Assembly (NCBI GenBank): GCA_036557225.1
Contig: DATBHX010000055.1
Span: forward strand, 62,001 to 126,000
DNA: 64,000 nt
DNA from: Angelobacter sp036557225
GTDB lineage: Bacteria > Acidobacteriota > Terriglobia > Terriglobales > Acidobacteriaceae
Direction: 5' to 3'
Below are positions 15,679 through 23,038 of the stretch, one piece after another. Below the pieces are notes generated by a model. The model did not search any database. It was not told where the DNA came from and saw only the letters and a list, made by a program, of their open reading frames with translations. A program made the position numbers and the translations under genes. Numbering within the stretch: the first letter of the stretch is position 1; each line of letters begins with the position of its first letter.

Positions 15679-17256
15679 TTATCCCAGTATCTTTTCCCCG
15701 TCAGCGATCAACGAGAGCAGGCGCTTGGAGGTAGCGGCAAGGTTCACTGCCGCGTCAATGTTCTTGGCCTCTTTGGCTTTCTCCACATATTCAGACATCT
15801 CATTCACCTGCCCGCGCGCGATGTCCAGCGCAGCAGTAAGGTCCGTTGGTTCGCCCTTCTTGTGACGTTCCATACAGACATGGAGAATCGTTCGCGCCGC
15901 TACGGTCCGTTGCAGAGCCTGGGCCATTGCCGTTTCCTGGGCAAAGGCTTGCGCCTCCCAGGTAGCGATCAGCAGCTTGCATCCGCCCAGCATAATCGCC
16001 GAAACGGAGGGAGAATTCTTGGGCGGGACAGCTTTCAGCTGCTCCGCGATGTCGGCAACACAGCGCACCAGATAATCCTGTTCTTCTGCCTGCTCCTCAG
16101 CCGTGGGCTGGGCTGTCGGATCCTGCGTATGTCCTGGACGTGAGATCAGATCAGGAGCGGCTGCCTCTGCCGCAGGCTTTTCAACGGCGGCTGGCGGAGC
16201 GCTTTCGACTGCGGCCACGGGTATAGCCGTCAATTCCTGCGCCGCAGAAGATTCAACCACGGCCACAGGGCGAGCCACGGATTGTTCCTCGGGCGGGACC
16301 GGGACAGCAGGGGGCGCTTGCACAGCCTGCACAACCGGAACGGCCGGCACCTGGGACACAGATGCTACAGCGGCTTGTTCACCGGCTTTCGACAATGTGT
16401 ACTCCAACGCGTGGCGAAGGAGTATCAGCTGCAGAAATGACGAGCCGCCCGAATACGGGGCGCGAAATGGCGTCTTCCATTGATGCACCACGTGGCGCAC
16501 TTGCTCTAGCGATTCGTTTTCCGTGAGTCCCGCGTCGCGACAATCGACGTTGGTGATACCCAGCTGCTCCAGTTGGTTCACCGCAGCACGAATCGCGTGC
16601 AGATCGAGATGCATTGCTTTGAAAAAGGCCCGCCGCGCCAGAAAATTGAAGCGCGTGAAAGCAACCAGAAATCCGGGCTGGAAATATTCGTCACCCACGG
16701 CCAGCTTGAGTTCGCGCACTTCCTGCAGCGCGCCGGAGTTTTGCAACTCCTCAAGACTGTTCGATTCGTTCAGCTTGTCGAGCTTTTCGTCCAGACTGGG
16801 CGCCCATGCAGGAAAGTTCTGTACGGACTTGCCGATCGCAGGTTCCAAAACGCGCGCCACCTCTTCCAGAGCAGTCTCGTTCAGTCCATGCGGCGCGCAG
16901 TGGGCGAAGTATTGCACCAATAGGAAATCGATCTTGTCTTTATCGGCCTCACTCTTCTGCTTCTTATCGAGGTGGCGGGCGATCAGGTAACGGAGGTTGT
17001 CTTCATTCTGGAGGCTGGTGCTTTGCAGGAGCTGGCGTAATTGCCAGACCTGGACGTGGTTGTCGATTCGCTCAAACCATCCCAGCACGCGCTCCATGGC
17101 TTCCGGCTCCGGCCGGTCGGCCGCGGCTTCCAGTTCCGCGCAAGATGGCATGCCAAGCTCAAAAGTGCGGTCGAGTTCGACATAAACGGTATACAGCCGG
17201 CGCGCGACGCGCCAGAACTCGGCTACTTCACCCACGTTGAGTGCTGTTGTCGTCAT
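15679..17256 (-). CDS. Unknown 525-residue protein, first gene of the Pil-Chp-like operon
   Basis: I do not recognise this protein. It has no signal peptide or membrane helix. Residues 1-310 are mostly helical and acidic/basic alternating (for example VLGWFERIDNHVQVWQLRQL). A Pro/Val/Ala-rich linker covers about 310-395, and residues 400-525 form a helical C-terminal domain (EEQDYLVRCVADIAEQLKAV to AATSKRLLSLIADGEKILG). The layout, helical N-part plus linker plus helical bundle, looks like a scaffold. It is the first gene downstream of the sigma-54-type promoter at 17362-17377 and 10 nt from the next gene. The ATG at 17256 is followed by TTTALNVGEV; no other start is favoured. Confidence 0.8.
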   Translation of the reverse strand: MTTTALNVGEVAEFWRVARRLYTVYVELDRTFELGMPSCAELEAAADRPEPEAMERVLGWFERIDNHVQVWQLRQLLQSTSLQNEDNLRYLIARHLDKKQKSEADKDKIDFLLVQYFAHCAPHGLNETALEEVARVLEPAIGKSVQNFPAWAPSLDEKLDKLNESNSLEELQNSGALQEVRELKLAVGDEYFQPGFLVAFTRFNFLARRAFFKAMHLDLHAIRAAVNQLEQLGITNVDCRDAGLTENESLEQVRHVVHQWKTPFRAPYSGGSSFLQLILLRHALEYTLSKAGEQAAVASVSQVPAVPVVQAVQAPPAVPVPPEEQSVARPVAVVESSAAQELTAIPVAAVESAPPAAVEKPAAEAAAPDLISRPGHTQDPTAQPTAEEQAEEQDYLVRCVADIAEQLKAVPPKNSPSVSAIMLGGCKLLIATWEAQAFAQETAMAQALQRTVAARTILHVCMERHKKGEPTDLTAALDIARGQVNEMSEYVEKAKEAKNIDAAVNLAATSKRLLSLIADGEKILG

Positions 17257-17361
17257 TAGTTTCTGTCGCTATGCTCAGGCCCCACGGGCCATAACCCTTC
17301 ATTCGCATGGCTTCAAACACAGCTTTAGCCAGTCGCCAAGAGACTTAGCTGAAGTACTTAG

Positions 17362-17377
17362 TGCAATAGTCCGGCCA
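17362..17377 (-). promoter_or_regulatory. Sigma-54-type promoter of the Pil-Chp-like operon
   Basis: The minus strand reads TGGCCGGACTATTGCA: TGGC, the G at position 7 and TTGCA all match, with correct spacing. It predicts a start near 17351, about 95 nt before ATG 17256. Confidence 0.75.
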
Positions 17378-17446
17378 AAACCTCAGAAGCTAACCCATTG
17401 ATTCGGAAGCTGCAGTTTCCTTCACAGGTTGCCGGTAATACCAATG

Positions 17447-17486
17447 TGTCTCAGGATGAAACAAACGTCTCAATATTCTTGTCTCA
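17447..17486. promoter_or_regulatory. Operator cluster TGTCTCA-GGA-TGAAACA with extra half-sites
   Basis: A 17-bp inverted repeat at 17447-17463 has one mismatch, and two more GTCTCA half-sites follow (17467, 17481). The first site begins 70 bp upstream of the 17.4-kb sigma-54-type promoter. Confidence 0.65.
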
Positions 17487-18884
17487 TGATGCCACCGACG
17501 CGCGCTTGCTCAGACCGATGTTGTAACGCTTGAGCTTGCGATACAGCGTGGCCCGGCTGATGCCAAGCATCTTTCTGGCGCGAGCTTTGTCGCCCTGCAC
17601 CTGCTCAAAAACACGCTGGATGGTATCGCGCTCCAGCTCTTCCAAATCAGTATTTGAGGCCGCGGCCTCGGCCCGCGCGACCAGCGGCTCCGCAGCTTCA
17701 GGCTCCTGCTGCGCGCGCACTGCCGGAGGCAGATCAGAGAGCTCCAGCACTTCCTGGCTGCCCAGCGCGACCGCACGCTCAATGCAGTTTTCCAGTTCGC
17801 GCACGTTGCCCGGCCAGTCATACTGCAGCAGGCACTTCATGGCTGCAGGTGAGATAGTGAGCGTCTTACCTGGCGCAAATCGATCAAGAAAATAATGCAC
17901 CAGCGCCGTAATGTCAGACCGCCTCTCCCGCAACGGCGGCAGGTGCAAGGTCACCACATTTAAGCGGAAATAAAGATCTTTGCGGAACTTGCCTTCTTTT
18001 TGCGCAGCTTCAAGGTCGCGATTGGTGGCTGCAATCACGCGCACATCGACTTTGACCTTCTGATTGCTGCCCACGGGACGAACTTCTTTTTCCTGCAGCA
18101 CGCGCAGAAGTTTGGCCTGCAACTCCTGGGAGAGTTCACCAATCTCATCGAGGAAAATGGTCCCGCCGTTGGCCGATTGAAACAGGCCTTCTTTCGAACG
18201 CAGAGCGCCGGTGAACGCGCCTTTTTCGTAGCCGAAAAGCTCGCTTTCGATGAGCGTTGGCACCAGCGATCCGCAATCGACGGCGACGAACGGCCGCTTG
18301 GAGAGGAGCCCACGATAGTGAATCGCACGCGCCACCAGCTCTTTGCCGGTGCCGCTTTCGCCGGTGATCAGCACCGGCGTGCGCGTGTCTTTCAGGCGTG
18401 CGACCATGCGCAGCACGTCCTGAATCTTGCTGGAGGAACCGACGATCCCGTTCAACTCCATCTCCGTGCTCACGCGGTCGCGCAGGAACTGGTTTTCCGC
18501 CACCAGCTTGACCTTTTCCGCCATGCGCTGGAGCAAAAGCTTTAGCTCTTCAATGCGAAAGGGCTTGGTGATGTAGTCATAGGCGCCCAGCTTCATGGCC
18601 TGCACGGCGGTTTCAATCGAGCCGTGGCCGGTCATGATGGCGATTTCCGCATGCGGCAACACCTGTTTCACGCGAGGCAGAAATTCCAGGCCCGACATGT
18701 TGGGCATCATCAGGTCGGCCAGAATGATGTCTGGCGAGTCGGATTCCAATTGGACCAGCGCAGCTTCAGCGCTCTCAGCTTCCAGGCAGTCAAAGCCCAC
18801 GGACGAGCCCACGGTCAGGCACAGCTTGCGCACGCTGGGATGATCGTCCACGATCAGGAACCGTACTCTGGCGTCGTCAGTCAT
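17484..18884 (-). CDS. Sigma-54-dependent NtrC-family response regulator
   Basis: A 466-residue transcription activator. The receiver (1-120) has Asp57 in IILADLMMPNMSG and Lys in YITKPF. The AAA+ domain (about 145-370) has Walker A GESGTGKE at 175-182 and the GAFTGA loop at 222-227, which contacts sigma-54. The C-terminal Fis-type helix-turn-helix reads GDKARARKMLGISRATLYRK. Phosphorylation, probably by the kinase encoded two genes upstream, should let it open sigma-54 promoters. Such promoters with shared inverted repeats occur on both sides of this gene. The gene follows the receiver gene by 16 nt; a 227-nt regulatory gap lies downstream. Confidence 0.95.
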   Translation of the reverse strand: MTDDARVRFLIVDDHPSVRKLCLTVGSSVGFDCLEAESAEAALVQLESDSPDIILADLMMPNMSGLEFLPRVKQVLPHAEIAIMTGHGSIETAVQAMKLGAYDYITKPFRIEELKLLLQRMAEKVKLVAENQFLRDRVSTEMELNGIVGSSSKIQDVLRMVARLKDTRTPVLITGESGTGKELVARAIHYRGLLSKRPFVAVDCGSLVPTLIESELFGYEKGAFTGALRSKEGLFQSANGGTIFLDEIGELSQELQAKLLRVLQEKEVRPVGSNQKVKVDVRVIAATNRDLEAAQKEGKFRKDLYFRLNVVTLHLPPLRERRSDITALVHYFLDRFAPGKTLTISPAAMKCLLQYDWPGNVRELENCIERAVALGSQEVLELSDLPPAVRAQQEPEAAEPLVARAEAAASNTDLEELERDTIQRVFEQVQGDKARARKMLGISRATLYRKLKRYNIGLSKRASVAS

Positions 18885-18900
18885 AAATCCTAATCAGTCT

Positions 18901-19302
18901 TCAGTTGGGCCGGCCAAAAATCCTTCCTACGATGTTGATGAGATCCTGCACACGAAAGGGCTTCTCGATGTAGGGCACACCGGTATTCTGCAGCGCCTTC
19001 ATGGTCTCTTCATTCACGGTGTCACCGGTGATGAAGAGCATGCGTTCCTTCAATTCCGGACGATGCGCGACGATCCATGCATGCACGTCAGCGCCGCTGG
19101 CGCCTCCCGGCGTACGCATGTCAGAGATGATCCCGCTGAAGCGGCCAACCTCCAGAGCACGGATGCCTTCCGCTGCAGAATTGGCCGCGTGGCATGCGTA
19201 ACCGTTGCGCTCCAGCGCTGTGCGGATGAAATCCAGGACGGAGCGCTCATCCTCGATCAAGAGGAGGGGCAATGCCTTGGCTGGGGCTGCGCCGGCCGTC
19301 AT
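18901..19302 (-). CDS. Single-domain response regulator
   Basis: A 133-residue receiver: LPLLLIEDERSVLDFIRTAL, Asp61 in GIISDMRTPGGASGADV, LFITGDTVNEE and the Lys in YIEKPFRVQDL. It overlaps the histidine kinase stop by 4 nt (ATGA) and precedes the NtrC-type gene by 16 nt. The three genes therefore look like one operon, with kinase, CheY-like middle component and transcriptional output. It may act as a phosphate sink or as part of a relay; nothing in the sequence decides between these. Confidence 0.92.
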   Translation of the reverse strand: MTAGAAPAKALPLLLIEDERSVLDFIRTALERNGYACHAANSAAEGIRALEVGRFSGIISDMRTPGGASGADVHAWIVAHRPELKERMLFITGDTVNEETMKALQNTGVPYIEKPFRVQDLINIVGRIFGRPN

Positions 19303-22300
19303 TGCTTGGCTCCCGCTGCCACGACCAGCTTAAGATCAGCTCGTGTGCGGATGGGCAGGCGCACGCTGAAGGTCGCGCCCTGCGTCTCCTGGTTGTTGGC
19401 GCACAGAATTTCGCCCTCATGCTCACGCACAATGCCGTAGCAAATGCTTAGCCCCAAGCCGGTCCCCTGGCCGACTTCCTTGGTCGTAAAAAATGGATCA
19501 AAGATGCGCTCCGGATGCTGAATACCCTCGCCGTTGTCGCGGAAGAGAACTTCCACCCAGCCGCCATCGTGTATGGTTTCGATTTCAATCAGGCCGGGAC
19601 GGCCGGCAGCGTGGACCGCGTCATAAGCGTTGTTCAAAATGTTGAGGAAGACCTGCTGCAACTGATGCGAATCGCCGATCAGCTCCGGCAGGCCTTCATC
19701 GAACTTCTCAATGATCTGCACGCCATGGTTGGCAAAATCGTAGGCGCGCAACGCGATGGTTTTGCGCAGGATGCCATTGATCTGCACCGCCTGGCGCTGC
19801 GGCGGACGCTGACGGGCAAAGCTCAACAGGTTCTGCACGATCTCTTTCGTACGCTGCGCTTCTTCCAGAATTACCTGCAGATCTTTGCGCGCACTGCCCG
19901 GGACTTCAGGATTTTCCATCAAGAGGTCGGAGAAACCCATGATCGCCGTCAACGGATTGTTGACCTCATGCGCCACACCGGAGACGAGCTGGCCCACGGC
20001 CGCCATTTTTTCCGTGTGCATCAGCTTGGCCTGGATCATGGCGGTATCGGTGATGTCGGTCATCAGAACAACGACGCTCGAAACTTCACCGCGATCGTCA
20101 CGCATGGGACTCAGGTTCACGGAGAACTTGCCCTGCGAGCCATTGCCGCGCGCAATCATCAGCTCAAGATTGTCTGACTGCAAGCCATGCAGGCTGGCAT
20201 CAAAAGCTTCAGAAAAGATCCTCTTGTGCGAGGGCGAGATGATGCGGTCCAGCCGGTGCCCCACCAGTTCATTCTGGTCAAAGCCGCCGGCATCGTAGGA
20301 ACGCTGGTTGGCGTAGCTGATCAGACCGGCGGTATCCGCCACCATGATCATGGTCTGCGTGTTATTGAGGATCTTGCTGGTGAAATCGCGCTCGCGCTGC
20401 AGCTGCGCCTGGAAGTTCTTGACCTCAGTAATGTCGAGGAAGACGCCGCGATATTGCAGGATCTTGCCCTGCCCGTCTTTGACCACGAAAGCATTCTCCA
20501 GGGCGTGGATCATGGTGCCGTCGCGGCGGCAGAGCGTGACTTCAAAATTGCGCACCGTGCCTTTGCTGTTGAGCTGGCGGGTAATCTCGTCGCGCTGCTC
20601 GGCGGAGACGTAAACCTGCGTCTGCAGGTCGAGTTTGAGCACCTCTTCGCGAGTCTGGTAGCCCAGCATTCGCACCAGCGCGTCATTCACCTCGATGAAA
20701 TGGCCTTCCGGCGAAGCAAAGAAGACTCCTTCCTGCACGTTGTCAAACAGCTCGCGATAGCGCTGCTCGGCTTCGCGGCGATCGGTGATGTCCTTGAGCA
20801 CGTGGACCGTCTGCAGGCCTTCGTCCAGTGCGCCGTGGATACGCGAACTGGAGACGAGATAGGTGCGCTCCAACACCGGGTGCAGATATTCGTCCGATTC
20901 GTTTTCACCATGGCAGAAAGGGCAAGGCTGAGGCGAATCAGAGGTGATGGAAACCAGGGCGCGCATGCTCAGGCCAATCAACTCAGCCGGACGCACGCCG
21001 ATAAACTCTGCCAGCGACCGGTTCACACGCAGGACCTGGAACTGTTCGTCGTGAACAACGATGAAGTCGGAGATGGAGTCGAAGATCTCCGCCCATTGGC
21101 GGCTCGACTGCGTGATCCGGGTAAAGAGCCGTGAATTCTCAAGCGCAACTGAGGCATGCACGATCAGCGCCTGCAGCAGGTTGAGATCGTTGGGTGTGAG
21201 CTCGCGCGTGATATCGGCCAAGGCGAGAATGCCCAGCAGATCGCCCTCTGTGCCTTCCAGGCGGACCAGCGTGAGGTTCTGCCAGCCGCAGGATGCGATC
21301 AACTCATCGCCCAGAACCTCCACGCCGCTGCCGGTGATCTTGAGATCAGGATGTCGCTCGGCATATTCGGAAAATGCGGCGTTGAGCTTGCGCTGCAGCT
21401 CACGCTCCGGCTTGGAGCCAAAGAAACCCACGCTCTCCACCTTGTTGCCCTGGGCCAAAGCCAGGACAGCGGCATTCGCGCCGATCATCCCCGCTACGCG
21501 CTCAGTAAAATTCTTGACGAAATCAGGCAGGCGCAATGCGGAACCGAGGTCGAGCGCCATCTCCATGAGGTCTTCCGTCCGCTTGCGATGCTGGTCAGAG
21601 AGCTGCAGATTGTGCGCGGCTTCGAGAGCGACGATCAACTCAGCGCCTAACACGCGCGCACGGCTCACGTCGTCCGGCGCAATGTGAGATTTGTTTTTCT
21701 TGTCCAACAAGCCGAGCACACCGAGAGGGCGGCCGGCGGCGGTGATCAGCGGAATACCCAGGTACTGCCTGAGCCCTGACTCCCAGCGGAGCAGCTGGGC
21801 TTTTTCATTGGCCGCCAGCTGGCTCACGTCTTCGCAAATGTAAGGATTGCCGGTTTCAAGAACGCGGCGACCGACCGCTGAAACATCAATCTCGAGCCGG
21901 CTGGATACACCTTTGTTGGCGCCCCATCGCAGGCGGCACTCGCCCGCCTCTACCAGGGCAATAAAGGCCCGTGAAAAACCGAGAAAGTCGGCCGCGCGCA
22001 CGGCAAATTTGGGCAGGAACGTCTCAAGACGAGATGTGCTTCCCAGCTCAGCAGAAATTTCCAGCAGCTGATCGAGCTCCTGCTTGTGCACCGAAGCCAG
22101 GGCCGTGAGTTCTGCCTTGGCAAGAGCAAGGCGGGCAACGCCACCCAAGCTATCAAACGCCGAAACCTCATCCGAGGAAAACGGACCGCTCCTGACCAGA
22201 AGCAACACAGCCGCGCTTTGTTCGGTGATCAGCGGTTGCGCCAGTCCGTGGTAGATGGTTTCGCCGTCAGAGGACCGGCTGGAAAAGCGAAAATTCAGAA

Positions 22301-22625
22301 GCCTTTTTTGTTCAAGGGACTGGGAAGCAAAAGATCGAGCGTGGGTGATAAGCGCCTGGTTGCCTGCTACGTCTTCTGTCGGCGCAGCCAAGGCAACTGG
22401 GCGAAAGACGTCGCCTTCGCGCAGGATTACCCCAGCTACGGCAGCGTGAAAGATCCTTCCTGCGGAATTGACGATCTGCTCGCGCAGAACGGATGGCTCA
22501 GCGGACGCTGAAGCCAGCTCCAGGCAGGCTTCTAAAGTCCTTTCATTGCAAGCAGATGGACGTGCCTGCGTGCGACTGCGAAGGGGCACGGATTTCTTCT
22601 TAGGTTTCAATCCCGTCTCAAGCAT
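19299..22625 (-). CDS. Soluble multi-sensor histidine kinase (3 GAF, 3 PAS)
   Basis: An 1108-residue protein without transmembrane helices. By sequence pattern it has three GAF-type domains (about 30-175, 185-345, 350-500) and three PAS domains (about 510-620, 630-750, 755-875; for example GVFFASPEGHFIEVNDALVR and ADTAGLISYANQRSYDAGGF). A HisKA domain has His886 in SGVAHEVNNPLTAIMGFSDL, and the ATPase domain has NILNNAYDAV, RDNGEGIQ and GTGLGLSICYGIVREH. The first PAS contains a CPFC pair (PQPCPFCHGENES), which could bind metal or be redox-active. The signal is probably cytosolic. It is the likely partner of the downstream NtrC-type regulator. ATG preceded by AAGGA. Confidence 0.93.
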   Translation of the reverse strand: MLETGLKPKKKSVPLRSRTQARPSACNERTLEACLELASASAEPSVLREQIVNSAGRIFHAAVAGVILREGDVFRPVALAAPTEDVAGNQALITHARSFASQSLEQKRLLNFRFSSRSSDGETIYHGLAQPLITEQSAAVLLLVRSGPFSSDEVSAFDSLGGVARLALAKAELTALASVHKQELDQLLEISAELGSTSRLETFLPKFAVRAADFLGFSRAFIALVEAGECRLRWGANKGVSSRLEIDVSAVGRRVLETGNPYICEDVSQLAANEKAQLLRWESGLRQYLGIPLITAAGRPLGVLGLLDKKNKSHIAPDDVSRARVLGAELIVALEAAHNLQLSDQHRKRTEDLMEMALDLGSALRLPDFVKNFTERVAGMIGANAAVLALAQGNKVESVGFFGSKPERELQRKLNAAFSEYAERHPDLKITGSGVEVLGDELIASCGWQNLTLVRLEGTEGDLLGILALADITRELTPNDLNLLQALIVHASVALENSRLFTRITQSSRQWAEIFDSISDFIVVHDEQFQVLRVNRSLAEFIGVRPAELIGLSMRALVSITSDSPQPCPFCHGENESDEYLHPVLERTYLVSSSRIHGALDEGLQTVHVLKDITDRREAEQRYRELFDNVQEGVFFASPEGHFIEVNDALVRMLGYQTREEVLKLDLQTQVYVSAEQRDEITRQLNSKGTVRNFEVTLCRRDGTMIHALENAFVVKDGQGKILQYRGVFLDITEVKNFQAQLQRERDFTSKILNNTQTMIMVADTAGLISYANQRSYDAGGFDQNELVGHRLDRIISPSHKRIFSEAFDASLHGLQSDNLELMIARGNGSQGKFSVNLSPMRDDRGEVSSVVVLMTDITDTAMIQAKLMHTEKMAAVGQLVSGVAHEVNNPLTAIMGFSDLLMENPEVPGSARKDLQVILEEAQRTKEIVQNLLSFARQRPPQRQAVQINGILRKTIALRAYDFANHGVQIIEKFDEGLPELIGDSHQLQQVFLNILNNAYDAVHAAGRPGLIEIETIHDGGWVEVLFRDNGEGIQHPERIFDPFFTTKEVGQGTGLGLSICYGIVREHEGEILCANNQETQGATFSVRLPIRTRADLKLVVAAGAKQ

Positions 22626-22657
22626 TCCTTGGTGAAGGCAGCCTGAAGGTACTCTGG

Positions 22658-22674
22658 AATCTCATTTTGAGTCA
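22658..22674. promoter_or_regulatory. Operator AATCTCA-TTT-TGAGTCA near the kinase start
   Basis: An inverted repeat of the same 7-3-7 form, 33 nt upstream of the kinase ATG. It suggests autoregulation of the kinase-regulator operon. Confidence 0.5.
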
Positions 22675-22731
22675 ATAAGGAATTGCCCTGCCGGAATCAC
22701 AAGGCCAACGGCTATCTTGGCCGATAAGTCA

Positions 22732-22748
22732 TGTCTCACTATGAGATC
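22732..22748. promoter_or_regulatory. Operator TGTCTCA-CTA-TGAGATC
   Basis: The same inverted repeat, about 150 bp upstream of the sigma-54-type promoter at 22899 and in the divergent intergenic region. Confidence 0.6.
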
Positions 22749-22898
22749 GGCGGAGATGATTCTCGCAAGAATGAGACCCAAACTTTGAGCGCAGCTGCCG
22801 GTTGCGGAACTGGGATTGCGATGGCAATGACTTTAAACCATTGAATTCACTGGACGTCTTTTCTCCACATATGCCGAAAGTGCTAGTCCTGGGCTGCT

Positions 22899-22914
22899 TG
22901 GCCCTGGCCTTGCT
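22899..22914 (+). promoter_or_regulatory. Sigma-54-type promoter of the second chemosensory operon
   Basis: TGGCCCTGGCCTTGCT matches TGGCACG-N4-TTGCW at TGGC, the C at position 6, and TTGCT, with exact spacing. It predicts a start near 22925, about 114 nt before ATG 23039. Confidence 0.7.
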
Positions 22915-23038
22915 TTTGATCACCCGTATTTCTCTTTGGGGCGAGTGTGCCCTGCGGAGACTAGAGAGCCGTAGGGCAAACGAATTTGAGAAGACACGAG
23001 CTGCAGTTCGAACAAGGCGGCGCGTTGAGGTTCTAAGC

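Noticed and set aside
20187..21134. 315-residue open frame on the plus strand
   Set aside because: It is antisense to the kinase gene, with no ribosome site and shadow-type composition.
22764..22779. Possible minus-strand sigma-54 site for the kinase operon
   Set aside because: It keeps GG and TTGC spacing, but the -24 block (GGGTCTC) is poor and it lies about 140 nt from the ATG.
22802..23038. Upstream extension of the second MCP, including a hydrophobic stretch after an ATG at 22871
   Set aside because: It lacks a ribosome site, resembles no receptor N-terminus and covers the sigma-54-type promoter; ATG 23039 has GAGG and leads straight into TM1.
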